Source: CAYLJO01 sp964383905 (GTDB taxonomy: Bacteria > Acidobacteriota > Blastocatellia > Pyrinomonadales > Pyrinomonadaceae). Taken from it: 32,815 nucleotides of DNA. Under the pieces are notes generated by a model, which saw only the letters and a list, made by a program, of their open reading frames with translations, did not search any database and was not told where the DNA came from. Of the stretch, positions 17,474-25,509 are shown in pieces (the stretch's first letter is position 1; the number at the start of each line of letters is the position of its first letter). The stretch is from NCBI GenBank assembly GCA_964383905.1, contig CAYLJO010000048.1, forward strand, positions 1 through 32,815. The letters run 5' to 3'. The position numbers and the translations under genes are program-made.

Positions 17474-18403
17474 ATGGATTTGCAGACCACCGAAAGCTCA
17501 GGCAAGTTTGAACGGGCACCTACCTCACAAATTGTTTCAAGCGCAAATGCAGGACAGGCCGGTCACTCATACTCTCCGTTGCCCGGCAAACCACGAATCT
17601 TGATTGAATCGGAAGAGTCCGGTGTCCATCTTGATCTCGGCGACCTGTGGGCGTATCGCGAATTGCTCTATTTCCTCACGTGGCGCGACATCAAGGTGCG
17701 CTATAAGCAAACAGTGATGGGCGCGGCATGGGTGATCATTCAGCCGCTCCTGACGATGCTCCTCTTCACGCTATTTTTTAATAAATTCGCGGGCCTGAAT
17801 TCCGGTGATATTCCCTACCCGCTCTTTGCCTACTCCGGACTTCTGTTGTGGATCTTTTTTTCCAACGCGATCGTCAACAGCACCAATAGCCTGGTCAACA
17901 ATACGAATCTTATTACGAAGGTCTATTTCCCGCGCATGTTTATTCCGGCGGCCGCAGTCGGGGCGGGACTGGTCGACCTCGCAATCGCTTCTCTCATTCT
18001 CATCGGGCTGGCGCTCTACTACGGTGTCGCATTGACGCGGGGCATCCTTCTGCTGCCTGTTTTCGTGGCGCTCACAATGCTGCTCGCCCTCGGCGTTGGA
18101 ATGCTCATCTCGGCTTTGACCGTTAAGTACCGCGACTTGCGCCACGCGCTGCCGTTTCTCATTCAATTCTGGATGTTCGCCTCGCCGGTCATTTACCCAC
18201 CGAGCATCGTGCCTGAAAAATGGCGCTGGATTCTGGCGGTCAACCCGCTCACGGGCATCATGGAGGGTTTCCGCTCCGCGCTGGTCGGCCGGAGTTTTAA
18301 CTGGCCGACAATCGCCGTCTCCGCCGTTCTGACAGTGTCTCTGCTCGTCGGTTCGGTATATATCTTCCGGCGCACCGAAGATACCTTCGCCGACCTGATC
18401 TGA
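17474..18403 (+). CDS. wzm: ABC-2 type polysaccharide export permease (Wzm-like)
   Basis: A 309-residue inner-membrane permease. After a soluble 55-residue start comes the family signature DLWAYRELLYFLTWRDIKVRYKQ-like region near residues 56-78, followed by GAAWVIIQPLLTMLLF. Six hydrophobic segments follow, with KVYFPRMFIPAAAVG and VKYRDLRHALPFLIQFW between them and MFASPVIYPPSIVPEKW near the end. These are typical of ABC2 membrane proteins for O-antigen, capsule and teichoic acid export. With the adjacent ATPase it would move the finished undecaprenyl-linked glycan across the inner membrane. Only 7 bp separate it from the ATPase gene, so the two are translated together. The first 55 residues are longer than in short family members. 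Confidence 0.95.
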   Translation: MDLQTTESSGKFERAPTSQIVSSANAGQAGHSYSPLPGKPRILIESEESGVHLDLGDLWAYRELLYFLTWRDIKVRYKQTVMGAAWVIIQPLLTMLLFTLFFNKFAGLNSGDIPYPLFAYSGLLLWIFFSNAIVNSTNSLVNNTNLITKVYFPRMFIPAAAVGAGLVDLAIASLILIGLALYYGVALTRGILLLPVFVALTMLLALGVGMLISALTVKYRDLRHALPFLIQFWMFASPVIYPPSIVPEKWRWILAVNPLTGIMEGFRSALVGRSFNWPTIAVSAVLTVSLLVGSVYIFRRTEDTFADLI

Positions 18404-18410
18404 CCAGGGC

Positions 18411-19721
18411 ATGAAACCCATCGTTAAAATCGAAAATCTCGGCAAACGTTACCGGATCGGAGGACTACATCCGGGTTACATGACCTTCCGTGAAATGCTC
18501 GGGGGCATCGTATCCGCGCCCTTCAAGGGATGGCGCGGGCTCAACAGCCCGTCCCGCACAACATTATGGGCGCTCAAGAATATAAATTTCGAGGTTCAGC
18601 AGGGTGAATTGATCGGCATCATTGGACGCAACGGGGCGGGCAAGTCAACGCTCTTAAAAGTTCTGTCACGCATTACCAAGCCGACCACGGGCCGCGTGGC
18701 CATTTACGGCCGCGTCGGCAGCCTGCTGGAGGTCGGGACGGGTTTTCACCCGGACCTAACGGGCCGGGAAAACATCTTCCTTAACGGCGCCATCTTAGGA
18801 ATGCGCCGGGCGGAGATCGAGCGTAAGTTCGATGAGATCGTCACCTTTTCTGAAATCGAGCAGTTTATCGAGACGCCCGTCAAGTGGTATTCGAGCGGCA
18901 TGTACGTGCGCCTGGCCTTTTCGGTGGCCGCTCATCTTGAGCCTGAGGTTCTGATTATGGACGAGGTGCTGGCCGTCGGGGACGCGGCCTTTCAACAAAA
19001 GTGCTTGGACAAAATGCATGACATCAGGCAGCAGGGGCGGACGATCTTTTTTGTGTCACATAGCATGCCTGCGGTCACGCGTCTGTGTAGGCGAGTTATA
19101 TTAATGTACCACGGTTCCATCATCGGCGACGGGCCGGCGCAACAGGTTGTCAATGATTATTTGAGCTCAAGCTGGAATATCGGAGCGGAGCGGGAATGGA
19201 ATGACCCGCATGAAGCGCCGGGCAATGAGGTTGTGCGCTTGCACCGGGCGCGCGTACGAGCAGAAGAAGGACAGACCATCGCCGCCGTCGATATTCGACG
19301 CCCGGTCGGGATCGAGATCACGTATGAAGTTCTGCGGCCCGGCCACATCCTTTTACCCGTGATTGAAATCTACAATGAGGAAGGCGCGCACCTTTTTAGC
19401 GCTCACGACACGGGGCCGCAGTGGCGGCAGTCTCGGCCCGTCGGGCCATACACGAGCACGGCGTGGATTCCCGGCAATCTGCTCGCCGAGGGTAATCTGC
19501 TCGTCAACGTTGCGGTGATGTCTCACCTTCCCTACACGGCCACGCATGTATACGAACGCAACGTGGTTGCCTTTCAGGTGATCGACAGCCAGGAGGGGGA
19601 TGCGGCGCGCGGTGACTATATCGGCCCGATGACGGGGCTGGTGCGGCCGTTATTAAAGTGGACCACTAATTTCGGTGCCGCCGGAGAAACAAACCATTCA
19701 ACCACACGAGATATGCCTTAA
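18411..19721 (+). CDS. wzt: Polysaccharide ABC exporter ATPase with C-terminal Wzt substrate-binding domain
   Basis: A 436-residue ATPase. Walker A is GRNGAGKST (72-80). The signature is YSSGMYVRLAFS, the SSGM variant normal for Wzt and TagH. Walker B is VLIMDEVLAVGD and the switch His is in FFVSHSM. The nucleotide-binding domain ends near residue 255. The remaining about 180 residues form a beta-rich domain like the Wzt C-terminus, which in studied O-antigen systems recognises the modified chain end before export. Its presence suggests a chain-end-dependent exporter, so a terminal modification such as methylation (perhaps the methyltransferase at 5303-6205) may be needed; that link is inference. 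The gene follows the permease by 7 bp. Confidence 0.95.
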   Translation: MKPIVKIENLGKRYRIGGLHPGYMTFREMLGGIVSAPFKGWRGLNSPSRTTLWALKNINFEVQQGELIGIIGRNGAGKSTLLKVLSRITKPTTGRVAIYGRVGSLLEVGTGFHPDLTGRENIFLNGAILGMRRAEIERKFDEIVTFSEIEQFIETPVKWYSSGMYVRLAFSVAAHLEPEVLIMDEVLAVGDAAFQQKCLDKMHDIRQQGRTIFFVSHSMPAVTRLCRRVILMYHGSIIGDGPAQQVVNDYLSSSWNIGAEREWNDPHEAPGNEVVRLHRARVRAEEGQTIAAVDIRRPVGIEITYEVLRPGHILLPVIEIYNEEGAHLFSAHDTGPQWRQSRPVGPYTSTAWIPGNLLAEGNLLVNVAVMSHLPYTATHVYERNVVAFQVIDSQEGDAARGDYIGPMTGLVRPLLKWTTNFGAAGETNHSTTRDMP

Positions 19722-19979
19722 GGCCCAAGAAAGAAGGGACAGAAGAGACCGGTCACAGCGCTCGGTTGTGACGAGATGTGCTCCAAGCCCACTATATTCT
19801 CGGGCCCTTTCGAACTTAGGTGACTGCGACTTGCAAGTCCGCCGAGATTGGTATTCCTACTCTGCCGGGGTGAGCCAGCAATAACGAGATAAAGTAATTT
19901 TTGACGAAACTTAGTGTGTACTAAAGGCGCGGGTATATTGGCATCGTCAGTTACACTTGATTTAAGGCAGTCACTCTGA

Positions 19980-22172
19980 ATGCGACGCAGGAGAAAACAG
20001 ATTCAGGATAAGTTGCCGCCCTCTTTGAAAATTTTAATGAAGCGCTTAATTGTAAGGCTTGTCGGTTCCGCCATCCGGATTGTCGGGCTCTTCGTCAAAC
20101 TCGCTGACCGCCTCCTCGATATCGCTATCAAGAACGGGTTGGACATTAGTCAAGTGTGGGATATTAAAGCCAGGCCGGTGGCTGCTCCGCTGCCACCATG
20201 GAGTTCGCATGACTTCTTACTCATCATGAATGCGATCTCCGGCAGAAAAGATCCGGCGCATTCACCCGGCCGCCCAGTACGCACGTCAATCATCATTCCC
20301 GCCTTCCACAAGGTGGAGTACACATTTCAATGTCTCCGGTCGCTCATGCAGGAAATAGATTTCAGCGAACATGAGGTCATTGTGGTGAACAATGCGTCTT
20401 GTGATGAGACGGAACAAGTCCTCTCCTACCTCTGCGGCGCCGTCCGTGTAATAAATAACGAAGGGGACCTGGGCTTCGTTGATGCTTGTAATCAGGGGGC
20501 AGCAGCAGCTAAGGGGAAGCACCTTGTATTTTTGAATGATGGCACGGTGGTTCTATCCGGCTGGTTGAGGCACCTACTAGACACGGCTGATAATGACCCG
20601 TCAGTTGGGGCGGTTGGATCAATGCTGATATATCCCGACGGGCGGATCTGGGAAGCAGGAGCAATTGTCTGGAAGAACGGCGACCCGTTTCCTTACGGCC
20701 GGGAGAAAAATCCTGAGGACAGGAAATACAATTTTGCGAGAGAGGTTGACTATTGCTCCGGGGCGTCGTTACTGGTCAGGAAAGATGTTTTTGATCAACT
20801 CGGAGGATTTGACCGGCGCTATGCCCCAGCTTATTACGGGGACGTAGACCTCTGCTTCGGCGTCCGCTCTCTCGGATACAAGGTCATCTACCAGCCCATG
20901 TCGCGACTCATTCACTACGAAGGGATCACAGCCGGGACAGATCTTCAGACAGGCCTGAAACGCTTTCGGGAGATTAACCGTGAGAAGTTCGTCGGAAAAT
21001 GGCGCGATGTTCTCGAAAGAGCTCACTTCGGGCGAGACCTCGCGCTTCTGGAGACAGCGGCGGACAGGCGGCGGGGGCCGCGCATCATCGTCTTTGACGA
21101 TCATGTTCCCAATCCTGACCGGGACGCGGGAGGCGCGAGGATGTTTATAATCCTGCAAACGCTCGTGAAATTTGGCCGGCCTGTGTTTGTGCCTTTTCGG
21201 CAACCGCTCCGGCCTGAATATGAGAGGATATTGGGAAAGGAGGGCGTCGAAACTGCCGGTTTAGTTGATTACCCGAAGCTGATCAGGAGAAGAAGTTTCT
21301 CTGCGGCTATTTTTAGCCGCCCTGATGTGGCAGACGCATTACTACCTTCGGTGCGGAGAAATGATAAGAAACTTAAGATTATTTTTGACACAGTAGATGT
21401 CGTCTTCTTAAGGCTGGAGCGAGAGTATAAGTTGACCGGAGACACCCGTTTCGCGAAAGAAGCGATGCGTTACAGGAAACTTGAAGGCCGACTGGCCCGC
21501 GCCAGCGACCAAGTCTGGTGTGTCACGCCGGAAGACCGGGAAGTTTTAGCGAAAGAGGCTCCGTCCGCCAGGTTTGAAATCATTCCTACCATCCATCCCC
21601 TCCAGGGCCGTGGGAAAAGCTTTGATGAGAGGCAAGGGCTGGTATTCATCGGAGGTTTTCTCCACCGCCCTAACGGGGATGCCGTCCATTATTTGATCAG
21701 AGAAATTTACCCGCTTATTCAAAAGTCCATCCCGGGGGTCAAGCTCTATATTGTCGGCGGTAATGTGCCGCCGGAGATCGCGGCTTACGGCTCCGAGGAT
21801 ATAGCGGTCATGGGGTTTGTGCCGGATGTAAACCCTATCTTTCACAACTCCCGTGTGTTCGTCGCGCCGCTTCGCTATGGCGCCGGGATCAAGGGAAAGA
21901 TCGGACAGGCCCTTTCTTACGGGCTCCCGGTGGTGACGACCACCATTGGCGCGGAGGGCATGGGACTGAAGAACGGTCATGAAGCGATGATTGCGGATGA
22001 CCCGCAAGAGTTTGCCGAGATGGTCATTGAGGTGTATGGTCATCGAGAGTTGTGGCAGCGCCTTTCGGATTACGGATATGCTCACATCCAAAAGCATTTC
22101 ACCCCTCAGGTCGTGGAGGAAAAGATTTACAATGCGATCAAGGGGCTTGGTGTACAGATAGATCGCACATGA
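19980..22172 (+). CDS. Two-domain glycosyltransferase (family 2 then GT-B)
   Basis: A 730-residue protein with two catalytic modules. Residues about 100-345 are a GT-A family 2 domain: TSIIIPAFHKVEYTFQCLRS, VVNNASCDET, and DYCSGASLLVRKDVFDQLGGF with the downstream GDVDLCFGVR. Residues about 368-728 are a GT-B domain starting RIIVFDDHVPNPDRDAGG and containing FIGGFLHRPNGDAV, VAPLRYGAGIKGKIGQAL and YGLPVVTT. Such enzymes can add two different sugars in turn. The usual metal motif LNNDT or LNDDT reads LNDGT here (185-189), so the first domain may be altered in activity. The first 60 residues are basic and amphipathic and may touch the membrane. The 258-bp gap before it carries a 6-bp hairpin (19752-19772) and no convincing promoter. 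Confidence 0.93.
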   Translation: MRRRRKQIQDKLPPSLKILMKRLIVRLVGSAIRIVGLFVKLADRLLDIAIKNGLDISQVWDIKARPVAAPLPPWSSHDFLLIMNAISGRKDPAHSPGRPVRTSIIIPAFHKVEYTFQCLRSLMQEIDFSEHEVIVVNNASCDETEQVLSYLCGAVRVINNEGDLGFVDACNQGAAAAKGKHLVFLNDGTVVLSGWLRHLLDTADNDPSVGAVGSMLIYPDGRIWEAGAIVWKNGDPFPYGREKNPEDRKYNFAREVDYCSGASLLVRKDVFDQLGGFDRRYAPAYYGDVDLCFGVRSLGYKVIYQPMSRLIHYEGITAGTDLQTGLKRFREINREKFVGKWRDVLERAHFGRDLALLETAADRRRGPRIIVFDDHVPNPDRDAGGARMFIILQTLVKFGRPVFVPFRQPLRPEYERILGKEGVETAGLVDYPKLIRRRSFSAAIFSRPDVADALLPSVRRNDKKLKIIFDTVDVVFLRLEREYKLTGDTRFAKEAMRYRKLEGRLARASDQVWCVTPEDREVLAKEAPSARFEIIPTIHPLQGRGKSFDERQGLVFIGGFLHRPNGDAVHYLIREIYPLIQKSIPGVKLYIVGGNVPPEIAAYGSEDIAVMGFVPDVNPIFHNSRVFVAPLRYGAGIKGKIGQALSYGLPVVTTTIGAEGMGLKNGHEAMIADDPQEFAEMVIEVYGHRELWQRLSDYGYAHIQKHFTPQVVEEKIYNAIKGLGVQIDRT

Positions 22173-22285
22173 AGAGAAAGATGAAGGCTTGGTTGTCGTG
22201 CCAACTATGCTCGAGGCAAGGTATGTATTTGAGTTTTCATGGCAGCACCGATCTGATTTTATTCGGCGCAATTCGGTAGAAACTA

Positions 22286-23353
22286 ATGGCCCGGGAAAGA
22301 GTTCAATCACACTCAAATAAAAGCCATACGGAAGATAAAAAAAAGCGCGCGCTGATTTGCGGAGTGTCTGGCCAGGACGGCTCTTATTTGGCCCGCCTGC
22401 TCCTGAGTAAGGGCTACGAGGTGTACGGCACCTCGCGCGACGCACAGATCTCATCTTTCCAGAATCTGGCGCGTCTCGGTATCCGCGAACAGGTCGGTTT
22501 AGAGTCCGTTTCCCTCATCGACTTTCGCAGCGTGTTGCAGGCGCTGATCAAGATCCGCCCCGATGAAGTCTATAATCTGGGGGGACAGAGTTCGGTGAGC
22601 CTCTCCTTTGAACAGCCGGTGGAAACGCTTGAAAGCATCACCACCGGAACTTTAAATCTGCTCGAAGCGATCCGTTTTCTTGATGCCCCGATCAGGTTTT
22701 ACAATGCAGGATCGAGCGAGTGTTTCGGAGACATTGGCGCCGCCGCCGCTGATGAGACCACCCCCTTCCGTCCTCGAAGCCCCTATGCTGTCGCTAAAGC
22801 TGCTGCCTTTTGGGAAGTAGCCAATTATCGTGAGGCATACGGCCTCTTCGCCTGCTCCGGAATTTTGTTCAACCATGAATCGCCTCTGCGCCCCGAAAGG
22901 TTCGTGACGCAAAAAATAGTGGCCGCCGCCTGCCGCATCGCCGCGGGCAGCCAGGAACAGCTTCACCTGGGCAATATCTCCATCCAACGCGATTGGGGCT
23001 GGGCTCCAGAGTATGTCGAGCTAATGCACTTGATGTTACAGCAGGGGCAGCCGGACGATTATGTGGCAGCCACAGGGGAGAGCCGCACACTGGAGGATTA
23101 CGTGGCAGAGGCCTTTTCATGCGTCGGGCTCGACTGGCGTGGGCACGTCGTGCTGGACGCAAATTTGCTGCGACCAACGGACATCGCTGTGAGCAGAGGG
23201 AACCCCGCCAAGGCGAGGCGGAAATGGGGGTGGCAAGCGCAGTATAAAATGGCTGATATTGTACGCATGATGGTCGAAGCGAGACTGGCAACCGGCAAGG
23301 CGAATTTGAGCCGCGCGACCGGTAGCGTCGAATCCAGCACGAAGAGGTCATGA
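22286..23353 (+). CDS. gmd: GDP-mannose 4,6-dehydratase
   Basis: A 355-residue extended short-chain dehydrogenase. The dinucleotide motif GVSGQDG is at residues 26-32, ECFGD is near 145, Tyr167 and Lys171 form the catalytic pair in SPYAVAK, and FNHESPLRPERFVTQK is diagnostic of GDP-mannose 4,6-dehydratases. It converts GDP-mannose to GDP-4-keto-6-deoxymannose, the precursor of fucose, rhamnose, talose or perosamine forms. No second-step reductase or aminotransferase is visible in the window, so the final sugar is unknown. The N-terminus is about 19 residues longer than usual, but no internal Met offers a later start. It follows the double glycosyltransferase by 113 bp and ends at a clear terminator. 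Confidence 0.93.
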   Translation: MARERVQSHSNKSHTEDKKKRALICGVSGQDGSYLARLLLSKGYEVYGTSRDAQISSFQNLARLGIREQVGLESVSLIDFRSVLQALIKIRPDEVYNLGGQSSVSLSFEQPVETLESITTGTLNLLEAIRFLDAPIRFYNAGSSECFGDIGAAAADETTPFRPRSPYAVAKAAAFWEVANYREAYGLFACSGILFNHESPLRPERFVTQKIVAAACRIAAGSQEQLHLGNISIQRDWGWAPEYVELMHLMLQQGQPDDYVAATGESRTLEDYVAEAFSCVGLDWRGHVVLDANLLRPTDIAVSRGNPAKARRKWGWQAQYKMADIVRMMVEARLATGKANLSRATGSVESSTKRS

Positions 23354-23362
23354 TGCCCGTAG

Positions 23363-23386
23363 AGGGGATGAAATCCCCTTCTTTTC
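23363..23386 (+). terminator. Rho-independent terminator after gmd
   Basis: AGGGGAT (23363-23369) pairs perfectly with ATCCCCT (23373-23379) around a GAA loop and is followed by TCTTTTC. It lies 10 bp after the gmd stop, in the gap between convergent genes. The opposite strand lacks a T-tract, so it works in the plus direction. Confidence 0.65.
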
Positions 23387-23425
23387 AAACGGCCCTTTGC
23401 GCAACCGCAGTTTTCGACTCCGGCT

Positions 23426-25357
23426 TCACCCGTGCTCGATCCATCGTTCATACCAGAGGCTCAAATTGAGCAAAGACCATAAATGAAAGCTCCAATCGCG
23501 CGCGCCACTCCGGTGCTCGTCGAGCAGGCGCGCAATAAATTCATAATCGAAAAACTCGCGCCGCCGCAAGGAAGAGTTCATTAGATGTGAATCGAACCAA
23601 TCGCCAAGCCCGTTTCTGAACCACTCGCGGATCGGCGCGCTGAAACCGCGCTTCCGACTGTAGAGCAGGTCGCGCGGGAGAACCTCCTCCAGCGCGCGCT
23701 TTAAGATCTGCTTGCCGCTCGTGCCTTCGACTTTTAACGAGCGTGGCAACCCCATCGCGTACTCGACCAGGTGATGGTCGAGAAAGGGCACGCGCGCCTC
23801 AACCGACGTCGCCATGGTGATCTTATCGACACGCATGAGGAGAAGTTCCGGCAGGCGAAGCTTTAATTCCAGGTAAATCATGCGCGTCAGAAAATCAGAG
23901 GCCGGGCGCTCGCGCTCGATATAGTCAAGGTATGAATTGACGACTTCAAGCGATGACCGTCCGGCCCACCGCTCGCGCATACTCCGAGAGAGCACACGCG
24001 GCTTCAGTGCTTCGTCGTAAACAATCGCGCCGCCCCAGAATAGCGGCTCATCTGCGCCGAAGCGACGAAGGAGCTCAATGGCCGCGCGCTTCGTTCCCGC
24101 GGCTTCGAGAAAAGGGCGGGCGGTGGCACTCGCGGCGCGCCGCGCCGCGAGTGGTAATTTCTCCGCGTGCTGCCAGAATTTCTCATATATGCGCAGGTGG
24201 CGCACGTAGTTATCGTAGCCGCTGAAAATCTCGTCCGAGCCTTCACCCACCTGCACGACGATGGTGCCGGAATCGCGCGCCAGCTTCGAAACGTAGTAGA
24301 GCGGCACGCAAACCGGGTCGGCAATCGGCTCGTCCTGATGAAAGACCAGGCGCGGAAGAAATTCGTGCATCTCTTCTTCGCCAATAATCACTTCGTGGTG
24401 GTTAGTGCCGAAGTCGCGCGCGATGCGCCGCGCCGAGTCCAGTTCGTTGTAAGCCTCCTGATCACGAAATCCGACGGTGAAAGTCTGAACTGGGCGCGAC
24501 ATCCGCTCGGCCATCAAGGCGACGTTGGCCGAAGAATCAACCCCGCCCGACAGAAACACCCCGAACGGCACATCCGACATCATGCGCTTCGAGATGGACG
24601 CGCGCAGCAGGCGTAAAATCTCTGCGCGGTGCTCCTGCTCGCTTCGCGAAGGGCCGGCTTCAGAGGGTGGCAACGCGTCCCAGTATTGCTTGAGGCTTAC
24701 CGTGCCGTCACGCTTGATTAAGAGCGTATGCCCGGCGGGAAGTTTTTGAATATCGCGGAAGAGCGTGCGCGGCGCGGGCGTGGTCAGAAAAGTCAGGTAG
24801 TGGTAGAGCGCTTCCTCATCGACTTCAGGCGTGACTGCCGGGTGCTGAAGGATCGCCTTGATTTCTGAAGCGAAGATAAAGCGGCCACCCTTGTGATAGT
24901 AGTAGAGCGGTTTGACGCCGAGCGGGTCGCGGAAGAGTGCCAACTGCTCGCCCCCGGCATCCCACAGCGCGATAGCGAAATCCCCTTCGAGATCTTTAAT
25001 GAAGTCCGGCCCGCGTTCTTCGTAAAGGTGTAGAATAGTCTCCGTGTCGGTGCGCGAGGCGTAACGGTGCCCCCGTTTCTCCAACGCTTGGCGGTGAGCC
25101 GCGTGATTGTATATCTCACCGTTGAAGACGACCCACAACTGATCGGTGCAGCCGCGCATCGGCTGGTGTCCGGCTTGTGAGAGATCAATAATTGAGAGGC
25201 GGCGGAAACCAAAGCAGCCGCGCCCGCCGTCAAAAATCAGTTCCCCGCTATCGTCGGGCCCGCGATGTGGCATCTGGTCACCCATCCGCTCGACGAGCAC
25301 GCGATCTATACGCCCGTCGCTCGCACCGTATTCCCACACCCCGCAGATGCCGCACAT
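23426..25357 (-). CDS. asnB: Glutamine-hydrolysing asparagine synthase family amidotransferase (copy 3)
   Basis: A 643-residue AsnB-family protein. MCGICGVWEYG gives the Cys2 nucleophile and fixes the start at 25357. HRGPDDSG (31-38) and FNGEIYNHAAHR (78-89) belong to the glutaminase domain, and SGGVDSS (270-276) is the ATP-pyrophosphatase loop. It is the last gene of the 28012-to-23426 unit, after a nucleotide-sugar dehydrogenase and UDP-GlcNAc 2-epimerase. Those two make an amino-sugar uronate, so an attractive inference is that this enzyme turns the uronate carboxyl into a uronamide. A free asparagine synthetase role cannot be excluded. A heptad-periodic hairpin (25359-25407) lies directly before its ATG. 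Confidence 0.95.
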   Translation of the reverse strand: MCGICGVWEYGASDGRIDRVLVERMGDQMPHRGPDDSGELIFDGGRGCFGFRRLSIIDLSQAGHQPMRGCTDQLWVVFNGEIYNHAAHRQALEKRGHRYASRTDTETILHLYEERGPDFIKDLEGDFAIALWDAGGEQLALFRDPLGVKPLYYYHKGGRFIFASEIKAILQHPAVTPEVDEEALYHYLTFLTTPAPRTLFRDIQKLPAGHTLLIKRDGTVSLKQYWDALPPSEAGPSRSEQEHRAEILRLLRASISKRMMSDVPFGVFLSGGVDSSANVALMAERMSRPVQTFTVGFRDQEAYNELDSARRIARDFGTNHHEVIIGEEEMHEFLPRLVFHQDEPIADPVCVPLYYVSKLARDSGTIVVQVGEGSDEIFSGYDNYVRHLRIYEKFWQHAEKLPLAARRAASATARPFLEAAGTKRAAIELLRRFGADEPLFWGGAIVYDEALKPRVLSRSMRERWAGRSSLEVVNSYLDYIERERPASDFLTRMIYLELKLRLPELLLMRVDKITMATSVEARVPFLDHHLVEYAMGLPRSLKVEGTSGKQILKRALEEVLPRDLLYSRKRGFSAPIREWFRNGLGDWFDSHLMNSSLRRREFFDYEFIARLLDEHRSGARDWSFHLWSLLNLSLWYERWIEHG

Positions 25358-25358
25358 G

Positions 25359-25407
25359 ACAGATTTAAGATTTTCGATTTCAGATCTGCGTTTTGCAATC
25401 TGAAATT
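25359..25407 (-). repeat. Seven degenerate heptanucleotide repeats forming a hairpin before copy 3 amidotransferase
   Basis: The plus strand reads as seven consecutive 7-base units close to TNNGATT (ACAGATT, TAAGATT, TTCGATT, TCAGATC, TGCGTTT, TGCAATC, TGAAATT). ATTTCAGAT (25377-25385) and ATCTGAAAT (25398-25406) make a perfect 9-bp stem with a 12-base loop. The array ends one base before the start codon at 25357 and replaces a Shine-Dalgarno sequence. Confidence 0.6.
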
Positions 25408-25509
25408 AGTAATCACTATCTTTAGATGGATAATCTTTTTCCTGACGCCCTCATCAATGCGCCGTTGTGTGCGCGTCAAGCCCCGGCCTCAAATGCCGGC
25501 GGAAACCCT

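Noticed and set aside
17771..18445. Minus-strand frame of 224 codons opposite the permease gene
   Set aside because: Polar low-quality sequence produced by the hydrophobic permease codons on the other strand.
19722..19979. Hairpin GTCACA/TGTGAC (19752-19772) as a terminator for wzt
   Set aside because: Nine-base loop, 6-bp stem and no T-tract; not convincing.
21546..22454. Long minus-strand frame of 302 codons opposite the double glycosyltransferase and gmd start
   Set aside because: No recognisable protein motifs; it lies opposite well-conserved coding sequence and spans two real genes.
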